A DNA stretch of 5,101 bases from contig JAFLEG010000292.1 of assembly GCA_017302195.1 (NCBI GenBank), positions 1 through 5,101 of the forward strand, in the 5' to 3' direction. Shown one piece after another: positions 1 through 5,101 of this stretch (positions within the stretch are counted from its first letter, which is position 1; each line of letters starts with the position of its first letter). Source of the DNA: Verrucomicrobiota bacterium (GTDB lineage Bacteria; Verrucomicrobiota; Verrucomicrobiia; Limisphaerales; UBA9464). The translations under genes and the position numbers were made by a program. The notes under the pieces are model-generated. The model was not told where the DNA came from, made no database searches, and saw only the letters and a program-made list of their open reading frames with translations.

Positions 1-1
1 G

Positions 2-517
2 TTCGTGTACCTGGTGCTGGTCGGACAGTACGAGAGCTTCCTGCTGCCCCTGGCGGTGATCCTGTCCCTGCCGGTCGGCGTGATGGGATCCTTCCTGCTG
101 CTGAAGTCCATGGGACTGGACAACGACATCTACGCCCAGGTGGGACTCATCATGCTGGTGGGCCTGCTGGGCAAGAATGCGATCCTGATCGTGGAGTTTG
201 CCGCCCAGCGCCACAGCCAGGGGGCCGCCGTCCTCGACGCCGCGATCGAGGGTGCCAAGGCGCGGTTTCGTCCGATCCTGATGACCTCCTTCGCCTTCAT
301 CGCGGGCATGATCCCGCTGCTCCGGGCCTCCGGGGCGGGAGCCATCGCCAGCCGGACCATCGGGGCTTCCGCCGCAGGTGGCATGCTCCTGGGCACGCTC
401 ATGGGCGTGGTGGTGATCCCGGGCCTCTACTACGTCTTCGCCACGCTCGCCGGGCGCCGCAAGCTGCTGCCGGACGAGGATGAGCTCCCGCTCAGCGAGG
501 TCCCCGAACGGGAATGA
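2..517 (+). CDS. RND efflux pump, inner-membrane subunit (HAE1/AcrB type), 3' end only
   Basis: This is the C-terminal ~171 residues of an inner-membrane proton/drug antiporter; the reading frame is open to the left edge, so the start lies outside the window. Such pumps are usually a little over 1000 residues long, so roughly the last sixth is present. The visible part matches the end of the second transmembrane half of AcrB-like proteins: a YESF segment near the edge, a helix rich in L/V/G, the conserved sequence QVGLIMLVGLLGKNAILIVE (bases ~140-199), and then RFRPILMTSFAFI (bases 263-301). This last motif carries the arginine and threonine that in AcrB belong to the proton-relay region. It is followed by the SGAGA loop and a final hydrophobic helix. 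The tail is short, charged and cytoplasmic. The stop codon overlaps the next start as ATGA, which indicates one operon and translational coupling with the outer-membrane factor. The substrate cannot be read from this fragment. Confidence 0.95.
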   Translation, partial: FVYLVLVGQYESFLLPLAVILSLPVGVMGSFLLLKSMGLDNDIYAQVGLIMLVGLLGKNAILIVEFAAQRHSQGAAVLDAAIEGAKARFRPILMTSFAFIAGMIPLLRASGAGAIASRTIGASAAGGMLLGTLMGVVVIPGLYYVFATLAGRRKLLPDEDELPLSEVPERE

Positions 518-2016
518 AACGCGCCATGCCGAACGCCTCCAAATTTCTCCTCACCGCCCTCGCCACCGCGATCCTTGCGGTGGCTCCCGGCTGTCTCACC
601 CCGAAGCCGGATCCGCTGCCGTCCAGCACCCCGCCGCTGCCGGACCAGTTCCCCGGCGTGACCGGGGCCACCAACGGCACCGTTTTGGGGTGGCGCGAGT
701 TCTTCCGGGATCCCGCCCTGGCCGAGCTTATTTCAACCGCGCTGACCAACAATCAGGAGCTGCACATCCTTCTCCAGGAGGTTGCGGCGTCCCGGGCCGA
801 GGTCGGAGGTCGGAAGGGCGCGCTGTTTCCATTTGTCACCCTCGGCGGCGGCGCCGGCGCGGAGAAGCCCTCGCGCAACACGCTGCAGGGCGCCGTAGAG
901 GACCAGATCGAGATCGAGCCCGGTAAGGAGAATCCCGAACCTCTGCCGAACTACGCCGTCGCCGCCGAGTTTGAGTGGGAGGTGGACATCTGGAAGAAGC
1001 TCCGCAACGAGCGGGACGCGGCGGTCCAGCGGTATCTCGCCACACAGGCGGGACGGAACTTTGCCGTGACCCGCCTGGTGTCCGAAATCGCCGCCTCCTA
1101 CTACGAACTGATCTCGCTCGACGCCCTCCTCGGCATCGTCGAGCGCATGGTGGACGTCCAGGAGAAGGCCCTGGAATCCGTCCGTCTCAAGAAGGCGGCG
1201 GGCCGGGTGACGGAGCTGGCCGTGCGGCGCTTTGAGGCCGAGGTGCTGAAGAACCGCAGCCGCCTGTTCGGCATCCGCCAGCAGATCACCGAGACCGAGA
1301 ACCGGCTCAACGTGCTGGCGGGACGGTACCCGCAGCCGGTCCGCCGGAGTTCCGACGGACTCGATCCGGCAATGCTGGCGGCCCTGGATGCCGGCATTCC
1401 CTCGGACCTCCTGCGGCACCGTCCGGACGTGCGTCAGGCCGAGCTGGAGCTGACCGCCTCGGGACTCGAGGTGAAGGCGGCGGGGGCACGCTTCTATCCG
1501 GCACTCAGCATCTCGGCCGCCGTGGGACTGGAGTCCTTCACCTTCGGTTCCCCGATCTTTGCTAAGGAGAACATGCTCTACGGCGCCGCCGCCAACCTGG
1601 TCGGCCCCCTGATCAACCGCAGCGCCATCCGGGCCGCCTTCAAGGGCGCTTCGGCGCGTCAGGTCGCGGCGGTGTACGAATACCAGCAGACGGTCCTGAA
1701 AGCGTATGTGGAGGTGGTCAACGAGCTGTCGCGGATCCGCAACGTCGGACAGGGCTACGAGCTGAAGTCGAAGCAGGCCGCCGCCCTCGCCGACTCGGTG
1801 TCTCTCTCCTCCCTGCTGTTCGACTCGGCCCGCGCGGACTACACCGAAGTCCTGCTCACCCAGCGCGAGGCCCTCGAGGCCCGGATGGAGCTGGTGGAGA
1901 TCCAGCAGACGCGGCTGCTCGCCGCGGTGCAGGCCTACCGGGCCCTGGGCGGCGGCGTGGTCGAGGCGCGCGAGGTGACGCCGCACGCCGGGGAAGGGGC
2001 GACATCCGGGCCTTAG
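514..2016 (+). CDS. Outer-membrane efflux lipoprotein (NodT/OprM-like, RND type I outer-membrane factor)
   Basis: A 500-residue outer-membrane channel that would work with the upstream RND pump to carry substrates across the outer membrane. The N-terminus has a Lys/Arg start, a hydrophobic stretch (residues ~11-24) and a candidate lipidated cysteine at Cys27 in APGC; this lipobox is not ideal because the usual Leu at -3 is Ala. Two outer-membrane efflux repeats follow. The first ends its barrel hairpin in the typical WEVDIW (residues 155-160) before a long helical region. The second begins at the family signature GIPSDLLRHRPDVRQAE (residues 294-310), with ARFYPALSISAAVG just after it and PLINRSAIRAAF further on. 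Length is close to the usual 450-500. An acidic, proline-containing loop (residues ~120-150) precedes the WEVDIW strand. The start at 514 shares ATGA with the pump stop and has no clear ribosome-binding site, so coupling is likely; Met5 (base 526) is an alternative. The substrate is unknown. Confidence 0.94.
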   Translation: MKRAMPNASKFLLTALATAILAVAPGCLTPKPDPLPSSTPPLPDQFPGVTGATNGTVLGWREFFRDPALAELISTALTNNQELHILLQEVAASRAEVGGRKGALFPFVTLGGGAGAEKPSRNTLQGAVEDQIEIEPGKENPEPLPNYAVAAEFEWEVDIWKKLRNERDAAVQRYLATQAGRNFAVTRLVSEIAASYYELISLDALLGIVERMVDVQEKALESVRLKKAAGRVTELAVRRFEAEVLKNRSRLFGIRQQITETENRLNVLAGRYPQPVRRSSDGLDPAMLAALDAGIPSDLLRHRPDVRQAELELTASGLEVKAAGARFYPALSISAAVGLESFTFGSPIFAKENMLYGAAANLVGPLINRSAIRAAFKGASARQVAAVYEYQQTVLKAYVEVVNELSRIRNVGQGYELKSKQAAALADSVSLSSLLFDSARADYTEVLLTQREALEARMELVEIQQTRLLAAVQAYRALGGGVVEAREVTPHAGEGATSGP

Positions 2017-2045
2017 CACGTGCTGAATCCTCCGATCGTTCGAAC
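2015..2045. repeat. Two short perfect palindromes between the efflux gene and the regulator gene
   Basis: AGCACGTGCT at 2015-2024 (overlapping the stop codon of the efflux gene) and GTTCGAAC at 2038-2045 are each perfect palindromes and lie upstream of the promoter-like element of the regulator gene. They could be binding sites for a dimeric regulator, but short palindromes arise by chance and neither is seen again upstream of another gene in this window. Confidence 0.2.
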
Positions 2046-2066
2046 AGCCGACCCGGGCGAGGCACG

Positions 2067-2096
2067 TTGCCTCGGGGACCGGCCCCGGCCTATGGT
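2067..2096 (+). promoter_or_regulatory. Promoter-like element upstream of the response regulator
   Basis: TTGCCT (2067-2072) and TATGGT (2091-2096) are 18 bases apart and resemble sigma-70-type -35 and -10 boxes (consensus TTGACA and TATAAT). Transcription would start at about 2102-2104, only 3-5 bases before the chosen ATG at 2107, giving a near-leaderless mRNA. If real, the two-component genes have their own promoter and do not depend only on read-through from the efflux operon. This was identified by eye and has no experimental support. Confidence 0.4.
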
Positions 2097-2106
2097 CTCC
2101 GGAGGC

Positions 2107-2757
2107 ATGCCCTCCCTGGAAAGCCACCGTATCCGGATTCTGCTGGCCGACGACCACGCGGTGGTCCGCAACGGCTTCCGCATGATCCTGGTGGCGCAGC
2201 GCGATCTGGAGGTGGTGGGCGAGGCCTCGAATGGACGTCAGGCCGTCGAGATGGCCGCCGCGCTCAAGCCCCAACTGGTGGTCATGGACATCGCGATGCC
2301 GGAGCTCAACGGCATCGAGGCCACCCGTCAGATCACGCGGAATCACCCGGGCATCCGGGTGCTGGCGCTTTCCATGCAGAAGGACGCGGTCTATGTGCGG
2401 GAAACCCTGCGGGCGGGCGCCAAGGGGTATCTGCTGAAGGACAGCGGTGAGCAGGATTTCCTGGCGGCGGTGCGCGCCGTGGCCCAGGGCAACGGGTGGC
2501 TGAGCTCGGGGGTGAGCGATGCGGTGATTGAGGACTACCGGCGCCATGTCACCGATCCGGTGGACCTCCTGTCGCCGCGCGAGCGCGAGGTGCTCCAGAT
2601 GATCGCCGAGAGCCGCACCAACAAGGAGATCGCCACCGCCCTGAACCTCAGCGTGTACACCGTCGAGGCGCACCGCGGACGCATCATGGAGAAGCTCAAT
2701 CTGCACTCCGTCGCCGAGCTGGTCCGGTTTGCGCTGCGCAAGGGGCTGATCAGTTGA
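2107..2757 (+). CDS. Response regulator, NarL/FixJ family (receiver plus LuxR-type DNA-binding domain)
   Basis: A 216-residue cytoplasmic transcription regulator. The receiver domain covers residues ~9-125: the acidic pair Asp15-Asp16 in LLADDH, the phosphoacceptor Asp61 in VVMDIAMPELNG, the switch residue Ser89 (LALSMQ) and Lys111 in AKGYLLKD are all in place, so it should be phosphorylatable. A linker leads to a LuxR-type helix-turn-helix at residues ~154-216, with LSPREREVL (155-163) and then TNKEIATALNLSVYTVEAH as the recognition region. The start is uncertain. The frame is open back to a GTG at 2020, and ATG at 2092 is also possible. I prefer 2107 because it leaves ten residues before the first receiver strand and because 2092 lies inside the promoter-like -10 box. 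GGAGG is present but only one base before 2107, too close for normal ribosome binding. The histidine kinase 15 bases downstream is its obvious partner. Target genes are unknown; the efflux operon upstream is one candidate. Confidence 0.93.
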   Translation: MPSLESHRIRILLADDHAVVRNGFRMILVAQRDLEVVGEASNGRQAVEMAAALKPQLVVMDIAMPELNGIEATRQITRNHPGIRVLALSMQKDAVYVRETLRAGAKGYLLKDSGEQDFLAAVRAVAQGNGWLSSGVSDAVIEDYRRHVTDPVDLLSPREREVLQMIAESRTNKEIATALNLSVYTVEAHRGRIMEKLNLHSVAELVRFALRKGLIS

Positions 2758-2772
2758 GCCGCCCCGGACGCC

Positions 2773-4116
2773 ATGGCCCTTCGCATCCCAAAGTTTGAGG
2801 AACGGGGCATCCAGCGGACACTCGCCGTCGGGTTCATCCTGGTCATCCTGCTGCTCGGCGTCGCCGCCACCGTCGCGGTGCGCCACAGCCGGCGGATCCG
2901 GTCCACCGTCGCGCAGATGACCCACGACCAGCTCGACATCGCCCGCCTGGTGCACGACGTGCAGGCCGAGGAAACGGCCATGGCCCAGTTGCTGCACCCG
3001 GCCATGCAGCGGGAGCTGTCCCCCGAGACCCAGGCCGGCCTGCTGGACCAGCTTGACGACACCCGGCGCCAGATTGCGCAGCTTCTTCAGGAGGAGCAGA
3101 ACTCGCCGCATCGCGACCTGTGGCGGGAGTTGGACACCCAGATGGGCCTGTTTACCCAGGAGGCCCACCGGGTGTTCGGTGGCGGTGGTCCCTATACGCG
3201 CAAGGTGATCCGGCCGCTGTTCGAGCACCACGAGAAGATGCTGCGGCTGGTGGACAGCATCATCAACGCCAGCTCCCGCCGGCTCACCGCGATGGAGCAT
3301 GACATCGAGCGCCAGTCCAAGAACCTCGGGGACCGGGCCACCTGGCTGCTGGGCCTCGGCCTCGGGCTGTCGGTGATCTGCGCCCTGGTGACCATGGGGT
3401 TCGTCAACCGCACGCTCCGGATCATGCGCTGGCAGACCGACGAGCTGAACCGGGTCTCGCGCCACATGCTGCATACCCAGGAGGAGGCCGCGCGCCGGTT
3501 TTCGCATGAACTGCACGACGAGCTGGGACAGTCCCTGGCCGCCCTGCGCTCCAATCTCATCCCGGAGCGTCACCAGTATCTCGAGGCGGTGCGTGGGGAC
3601 TGCCTGGCCCTGGTGGACGAATCCATCCGCAACGTGCGCGAGCTGTCCCAGTTGCTGCGGCCGGTGGTTCTGGACGATCTGGGACTCCATGCCGGCCTGC
3701 GCTGGCTGGCGTTGAAGTCCGCCGAGCGCCTGAACATCGAAGTGGCCTACCACTCCAACACCGAGCGGCGGTTTCCCGAGGAGGTGGAGACCCACCTCTT
3801 CCGGATCTGCCAGGAGGCGATGACCAACATCGCCCGGCATTCCGGGGCCACCAAGGCGGCGGTGCGGCTGCACGAGGGCGCCGACCGGGTGGTGCTGCTG
3901 GTCGAGGATGACGGCCGGGGATTGCCCACCGGAGCGCTGGCCGTGCCTGACTCCGCGGGGCTGGGCATGACCAGCATGCGGGCCCGGGCGCGGATGCTCG
4001 GGGGTGAGCTGGAGGTCTCCTCCCTGAAGCCGCACGGACTCCGAATCCGTGTCGAGGTGCCCCTCGGGGAGGCATTGGCCGCCGCGGCCTCGGAAGACCC
4101 CAAAGTACCCGGGTGA
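2773..4116 (+). CDS. Membrane-bound sensor histidine kinase (HisKA_3 / HATPase_c, NarX/DesK-like class)
   Basis: A 447-residue sensor kinase that should phosphorylate the NarL-type regulator encoded just upstream. One membrane helix lies at residues ~14-36 and a second at ~190-211. The ~150 residues between them are mostly charged helix and probably form an extracytoplasmic helical-bundle sensor; I recognise no ligand-binding family and see no clear HAMP domain. The HisKA_3 dimerisation domain starts at RRFSHELHDELGQ, with His248 as the likely phosphorylated residue (His245 is a nearby second histidine), and ends near LRPVVLDDLGL. The ATP-binding domain has an N box (CQEAMTNIARHSGA, Asn352), a G1 box (DDGRGL, 380-384, preceded by Glu378-Asp379) and a G2 box (GLGMTSMRARA, 396-406), so it looks catalytically intact. 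The last ~20 residues are Ala-rich and probably disordered. There is no Shine-Dalgarno sequence before ATG 2773; the 15-base gap from the regulator stop suggests co-transcription and coupled translation. The signal is unknown. Confidence 0.93.
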   Translation: MALRIPKFEERGIQRTLAVGFILVILLLGVAATVAVRHSRRIRSTVAQMTHDQLDIARLVHDVQAEETAMAQLLHPAMQRELSPETQAGLLDQLDDTRRQIAQLLQEEQNSPHRDLWRELDTQMGLFTQEAHRVFGGGGPYTRKVIRPLFEHHEKMLRLVDSIINASSRRLTAMEHDIERQSKNLGDRATWLLGLGLGLSVICALVTMGFVNRTLRIMRWQTDELNRVSRHMLHTQEEAARRFSHELHDELGQSLAALRSNLIPERHQYLEAVRGDCLALVDESIRNVRELSQLLRPVVLDDLGLHAGLRWLALKSAERLNIEVAYHSNTERRFPEEVETHLFRICQEAMTNIARHSGATKAAVRLHEGADRVVLLVEDDGRGLPTGALAVPDSAGLGMTSMRARARMLGGELEVSSLKPHGLRIRVEVPLGEALAAAASEDPKVPG

Positions 4117-4160
4117 TCCCACCACGGAGCACGGCCGGATCACACGGGACCCAGTGACTC

Positions 4161-4175
4161 AGGGCAACCTGCCCT
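4161..4175 (+). terminator. Weak hairpin after the kinase gene, possible terminator
   Basis: AGGGC-AACCT-GCCCT forms a 5-bp stem with a 5-base loop, 45 bases past the kinase stop. It has no following T-run, so as an intrinsic terminator it would be weak; it may equally be chance pairing in GC-rich DNA. Confidence 0.2.
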
Positions 4176-4312
4176 CGGGTGGGTCTTCCGCCGAGCCGTG
4201 CGCGTGACCGCGGAGGAGGTCGCGGGACCTCGAGGCCCCACCGTTTACCGGAGGTTCGCCCCGCGCGCGTGGTGGAATGCGCCCCGCAAAACCCCCGGTC
4301 CCGTTTCAGTGT

Positions 4313-4341
4313 TTGCGAGTGCCGAAGCCCTCCGCTACCCA
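4313..4341 (+). promoter_or_regulatory. Promoter-like element upstream of the membrane-protein gene
   Basis: TTGCGA (4313-4318) and TACCCA (4336-4341) are separated by 17 bases. The first box fits a -35 element well; the second keeps only the leading TA of a -10 consensus. Transcription would start at about 4348, leaving a ~35-base leader before ATG 4383. The layout parallels the element found before the response regulator and suggests that this gene is transcribed on its own. Confidence 0.3.
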
Positions 4342-4382
4342 GGATCATTCAGAAGGCGCTTCGTCCGGATCCCCGTCCCGCC

Positions 4383-4937
4383 ATGCCAAGGAATTCTCGC
4401 ATCGAGCCGGTGATGGCTGTCCTCGCTCTCCTGCTTTCCGCGGCCTCCTTTGTCCCGAGGGATCCCCTCACCGGATTGGAGACATTCGCCGAGTCACTTC
4501 CCGGGCCGGCAGGGGCGATTCTGGACCTGGTGATACTGCCGCTGAGGCTTTTGTCCGGGTTCAGCTTCATGCTCGGGACCGCCCTGCTGGCCCTGCTCAT
4601 TTGGCGCCGAGTGGGGATGGGTGCGCCCAGAACGGGTCGCTTTCAGCCGCTGCTGCTGCCGGTGCTGGGACTGATATGGCTGGTGGTGCAGGCGGCGCCG
4701 TTTTTCACCGTTCCGGCAGGGGGGTCCATCCGTCCGATGGGCTGGGCCCTCTACGTCTTCATGAGCGCGCTCACGCTGGCCTGCGGGTCCGTGCTCAACA
4801 CCCTCTCCGCATTCAAGAATGGAGGGAACCGGGTGGTTTGCTCGTTGGCGATGCTGCTGAGCCTGACGATGGTCGTGATCCCCTCATTGTCGTTGCACGC
4901 CGTCGCCCGCCTCAAGGGTTTCACCCTGGCACCTTGA
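4383..4937 (+). CDS. Small multi-pass membrane protein of unknown function
   Basis: A 184-residue protein that I do not recognise. Hydrophobic segments lie at residues ~10-24, ~43-74 (long enough for one extended helix or two short ones), ~89-108, ~120-144 and ~150-171, so it is probably an inner-membrane protein with about five helices. The connecting loops are short; the Arg-rich stretch around residues 74-86 (WRRVGMGAPRTGR) is a likely cytoplasmic loop. There are no evident catalytic, metal-binding or transporter motifs, and its two cysteines (Cys134, Cys153) lie in or next to membrane segments. The frame is open back to 4179, but nothing upstream looks coding. ATG 4383 is chosen because it gives a short polar N-terminus; ATG 4413 (residue 11) is an alternative that would begin directly at the first hydrophobic segment. 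No Shine-Dalgarno sequence precedes either. Codon use is somewhat less GC-biased than in the two-component genes. Its link to the neighbours is unclear. Confidence 0.72.
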   Translation: MPRNSRIEPVMAVLALLLSAASFVPRDPLTGLETFAESLPGPAGAILDLVILPLRLLSGFSFMLGTALLALLIWRRVGMGAPRTGRFQPLLLPVLGLIWLVVQAAPFFTVPAGGSIRPMGWALYVFMSALTLACGSVLNTLSAFKNGGNRVVCSLAMLLSLTMVVIPSLSLHAVARLKGFTLAP

Positions 4938-5030
4938 TCCGGCATGCCCGAACCGGCGGGGGTACCGGACGGCCCTGAGAATCAAGTTCTGGATTCCCAC
5001 AGGACGGTGTTCGTGCGGGGTCTGCACACT

Positions 5031-5045
5031 CCCCACCCCGTGGGG
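5031..5045. repeat. GC-rich hairpin CCCCAC-CCC-GTGGGG
   Basis: A perfect 6-bp inverted repeat with a 3-base loop, 94 bases past the stop of the membrane-protein gene and just before a second hairpin. Together they may end transcription between two convergent genes, but there is no T-run after this stem. Confidence 0.3.
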
Positions 5046-5047
5046 TC

Positions 5048-5075
5048 GCATGCCTTCTACTTAGAAGGCCGATGC
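5048..5075. terminator. Compact hairpin, possible bidirectional terminator between convergent genes
   Basis: GCCTTCTA (5052-5059) and TAGAAGGC (5062-5069) are perfect inverted repeats with only two bases between them, so the folded form would be about 7 bp with a 4-base loop. GCAT (5048-5051) and ATGC (5072-5075) extend the stem past a 2-base bulge. No T-run follows on either strand. The stem covers the stop codon of the putative minus-strand gene, which suits a terminator shared by two converging genes. Confidence 0.35.
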
Positions 5076-5101
5076 CTCGGTGTCCGTGATCCACCGCAGG
5101 C
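5061..5101 (-). CDS. Possible 3' end of a convergent minus-strand gene (12 codons visible)
   Basis: Read on the minus strand from the window edge, the last 12 codons translate as LRWITDTEASAF followed by TAA. Nearly all these codons end in G or C (CTG, CGG, ATC, ACG, GAC, ACC, GAG, TCG, GCC, TTC), as in the confident genes here, and the frame is open to the edge. The piece is far too short to identify a family, and 12 open codons can occur by chance in GC-rich DNA. It would run towards the membrane-protein gene, with the hairpins between them. Confidence 0.3.
   Translation of the reverse strand, partial: LRWITDTEASAF

Larger units (their letters stand above)
4117..4382. other. Non-coding gap between the kinase and the membrane-protein gene
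   Basis: This gap has open frames in both directions, but they show no recognisable domain, no convincing start and no match to the style of the neighbouring genes. What can be seen is a weak hairpin near its left end and a promoter-like element near its right end, described separately. I find no tRNA, repeat array or mobile-element end in it. Confidence 0.5.

Noticed and set aside
733..4143. A 1136-codon open frame on the minus strand across the efflux, regulator and kinase genes.
   Set aside because: The three plus-strand genes share one reading frame and the antisense codons line up with theirs, so an antisense stop needs a sense TTA, CTA or TCA codon. These are nearly absent in such GC-rich genes; the frame ends exactly at a TCA at 733-735. 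The translation is rich in Gly, His, Gln, Arg and Pro, with no recognisable domain, while the plus-strand genes have full motifs.
3557..4348. A 263-codon minus-strand open frame covering the 3' half of the kinase and the gap after it.
   Set aside because: It is rich in Pro, Arg, Gly and Ala with no domain, overlaps the ATP-binding domain of the kinase, and is typical of a GC-rich shadow frame.
4179..4382. In-frame 5' extension of the membrane-protein gene.
   Set aside because: The extra 68 residues are Arg- and Pro-rich with no membrane or domain pattern, and the promoter-like element falls inside this stretch; the ATG at 4383 fits better.
4938..4969. TCCGG and CCGGA pairing right after the membrane-protein stop as a terminator.
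   Set aside because: It is only a 5-bp stem with a 22-base loop and no T-run; such matches are expected by chance in GC-rich DNA.
4277..4978. A 233-codon plus-strand frame overlapping the membrane-protein gene.
   Set aside because: The product is Gly/Arg/Ala/His-rich low-complexity sequence without domains; the overlapping frame has a clear membrane-protein pattern.
5010..5101. A possible minus-strand tRNA, because its sequence contains CTTCTAAG, as in Arg(TCT) anticodon loops.
   Set aside because: The flanking bases do not form a 5-bp anticodon stem around that loop, there is no GGTTCGAATCC-type T arm, and no 7-bp acceptor stem can be drawn. The pairing is better explained as a simple hairpin.
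1..5101. CRISPR arrays, insertion sequences, attachment sites or riboswitches.
   Set aside because: I looked for regularly spaced repeats, terminal inverted repeats, transposase motifs and structured leaders and saw none.

Overview
This window comes from a strongly GC-rich Gram-negative bacterium. The evidence is an outer-membrane efflux lipoprotein, an RND pump, and nearly exclusive use of G/C-ending codons. None of the four visible start codons has a well-placed Shine-Dalgarno sequence. This, together with the gene families and the TTG-N17/18-TA(T/C) promoter-like pairs, would fit the Verrucomicrobia or a related phylum. That placement is an inference and is not proven by the window.

Layout, left to right. 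(1) Bases 2-517 hold the 3' end of an HAE1-type RND efflux pump gene. (2) An ATGA overlap joins it directly to a complete NodT-type outer-membrane efflux lipoprotein gene (514-2016). The two therefore form the distal part of a tripartite efflux operon whose adaptor gene should lie upstream of the window. (3) After a 90-base gap with two perfect palindromes and a promoter-like element comes a two-component pair on the same strand: a NarL/LuxR-type response regulator (2107-2757) and, 15 bases later, a membrane-bound HisKA_3/HATPase_c histidine kinase (2773-4116). (4) A 266-base non-coding gap follows, with a weak hairpin after the kinase and a promoter-like element near its right end. (5) Next is a gene for a small multi-pass membrane protein of unknown function (4383-4937). 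(6) The last ~160 bases hold two compact hairpins and, on the minus strand at the very edge, what may be the C-terminal end of a convergent gene.

How the genes may work together: the RND protein and the outer-membrane factor would be two parts of one drug or solute export machine spanning both membranes. The kinase presumably senses a signal through its ~150-residue extracytoplasmic helical region and phosphorylates the adjacent regulator on Asp61. Adjacency suggests that this pair might control the efflux operon, but the promoter-like element between them and the lack of a visible shared operator leave this unproven. The last gene appears to be transcribed independently.

The three genes between 514 and 4116 lie in the same reading frame and avoid TTA, CTA and TCA codons. 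This leaves a 3.4-kb antisense frame open; it is a composition artefact, not a gene. I see no strong sign of an undescribed system here. The most useful leads are the near-leaderless arrangement of the regulator gene, the compact DHp domain of the kinase, and the orphan membrane protein.
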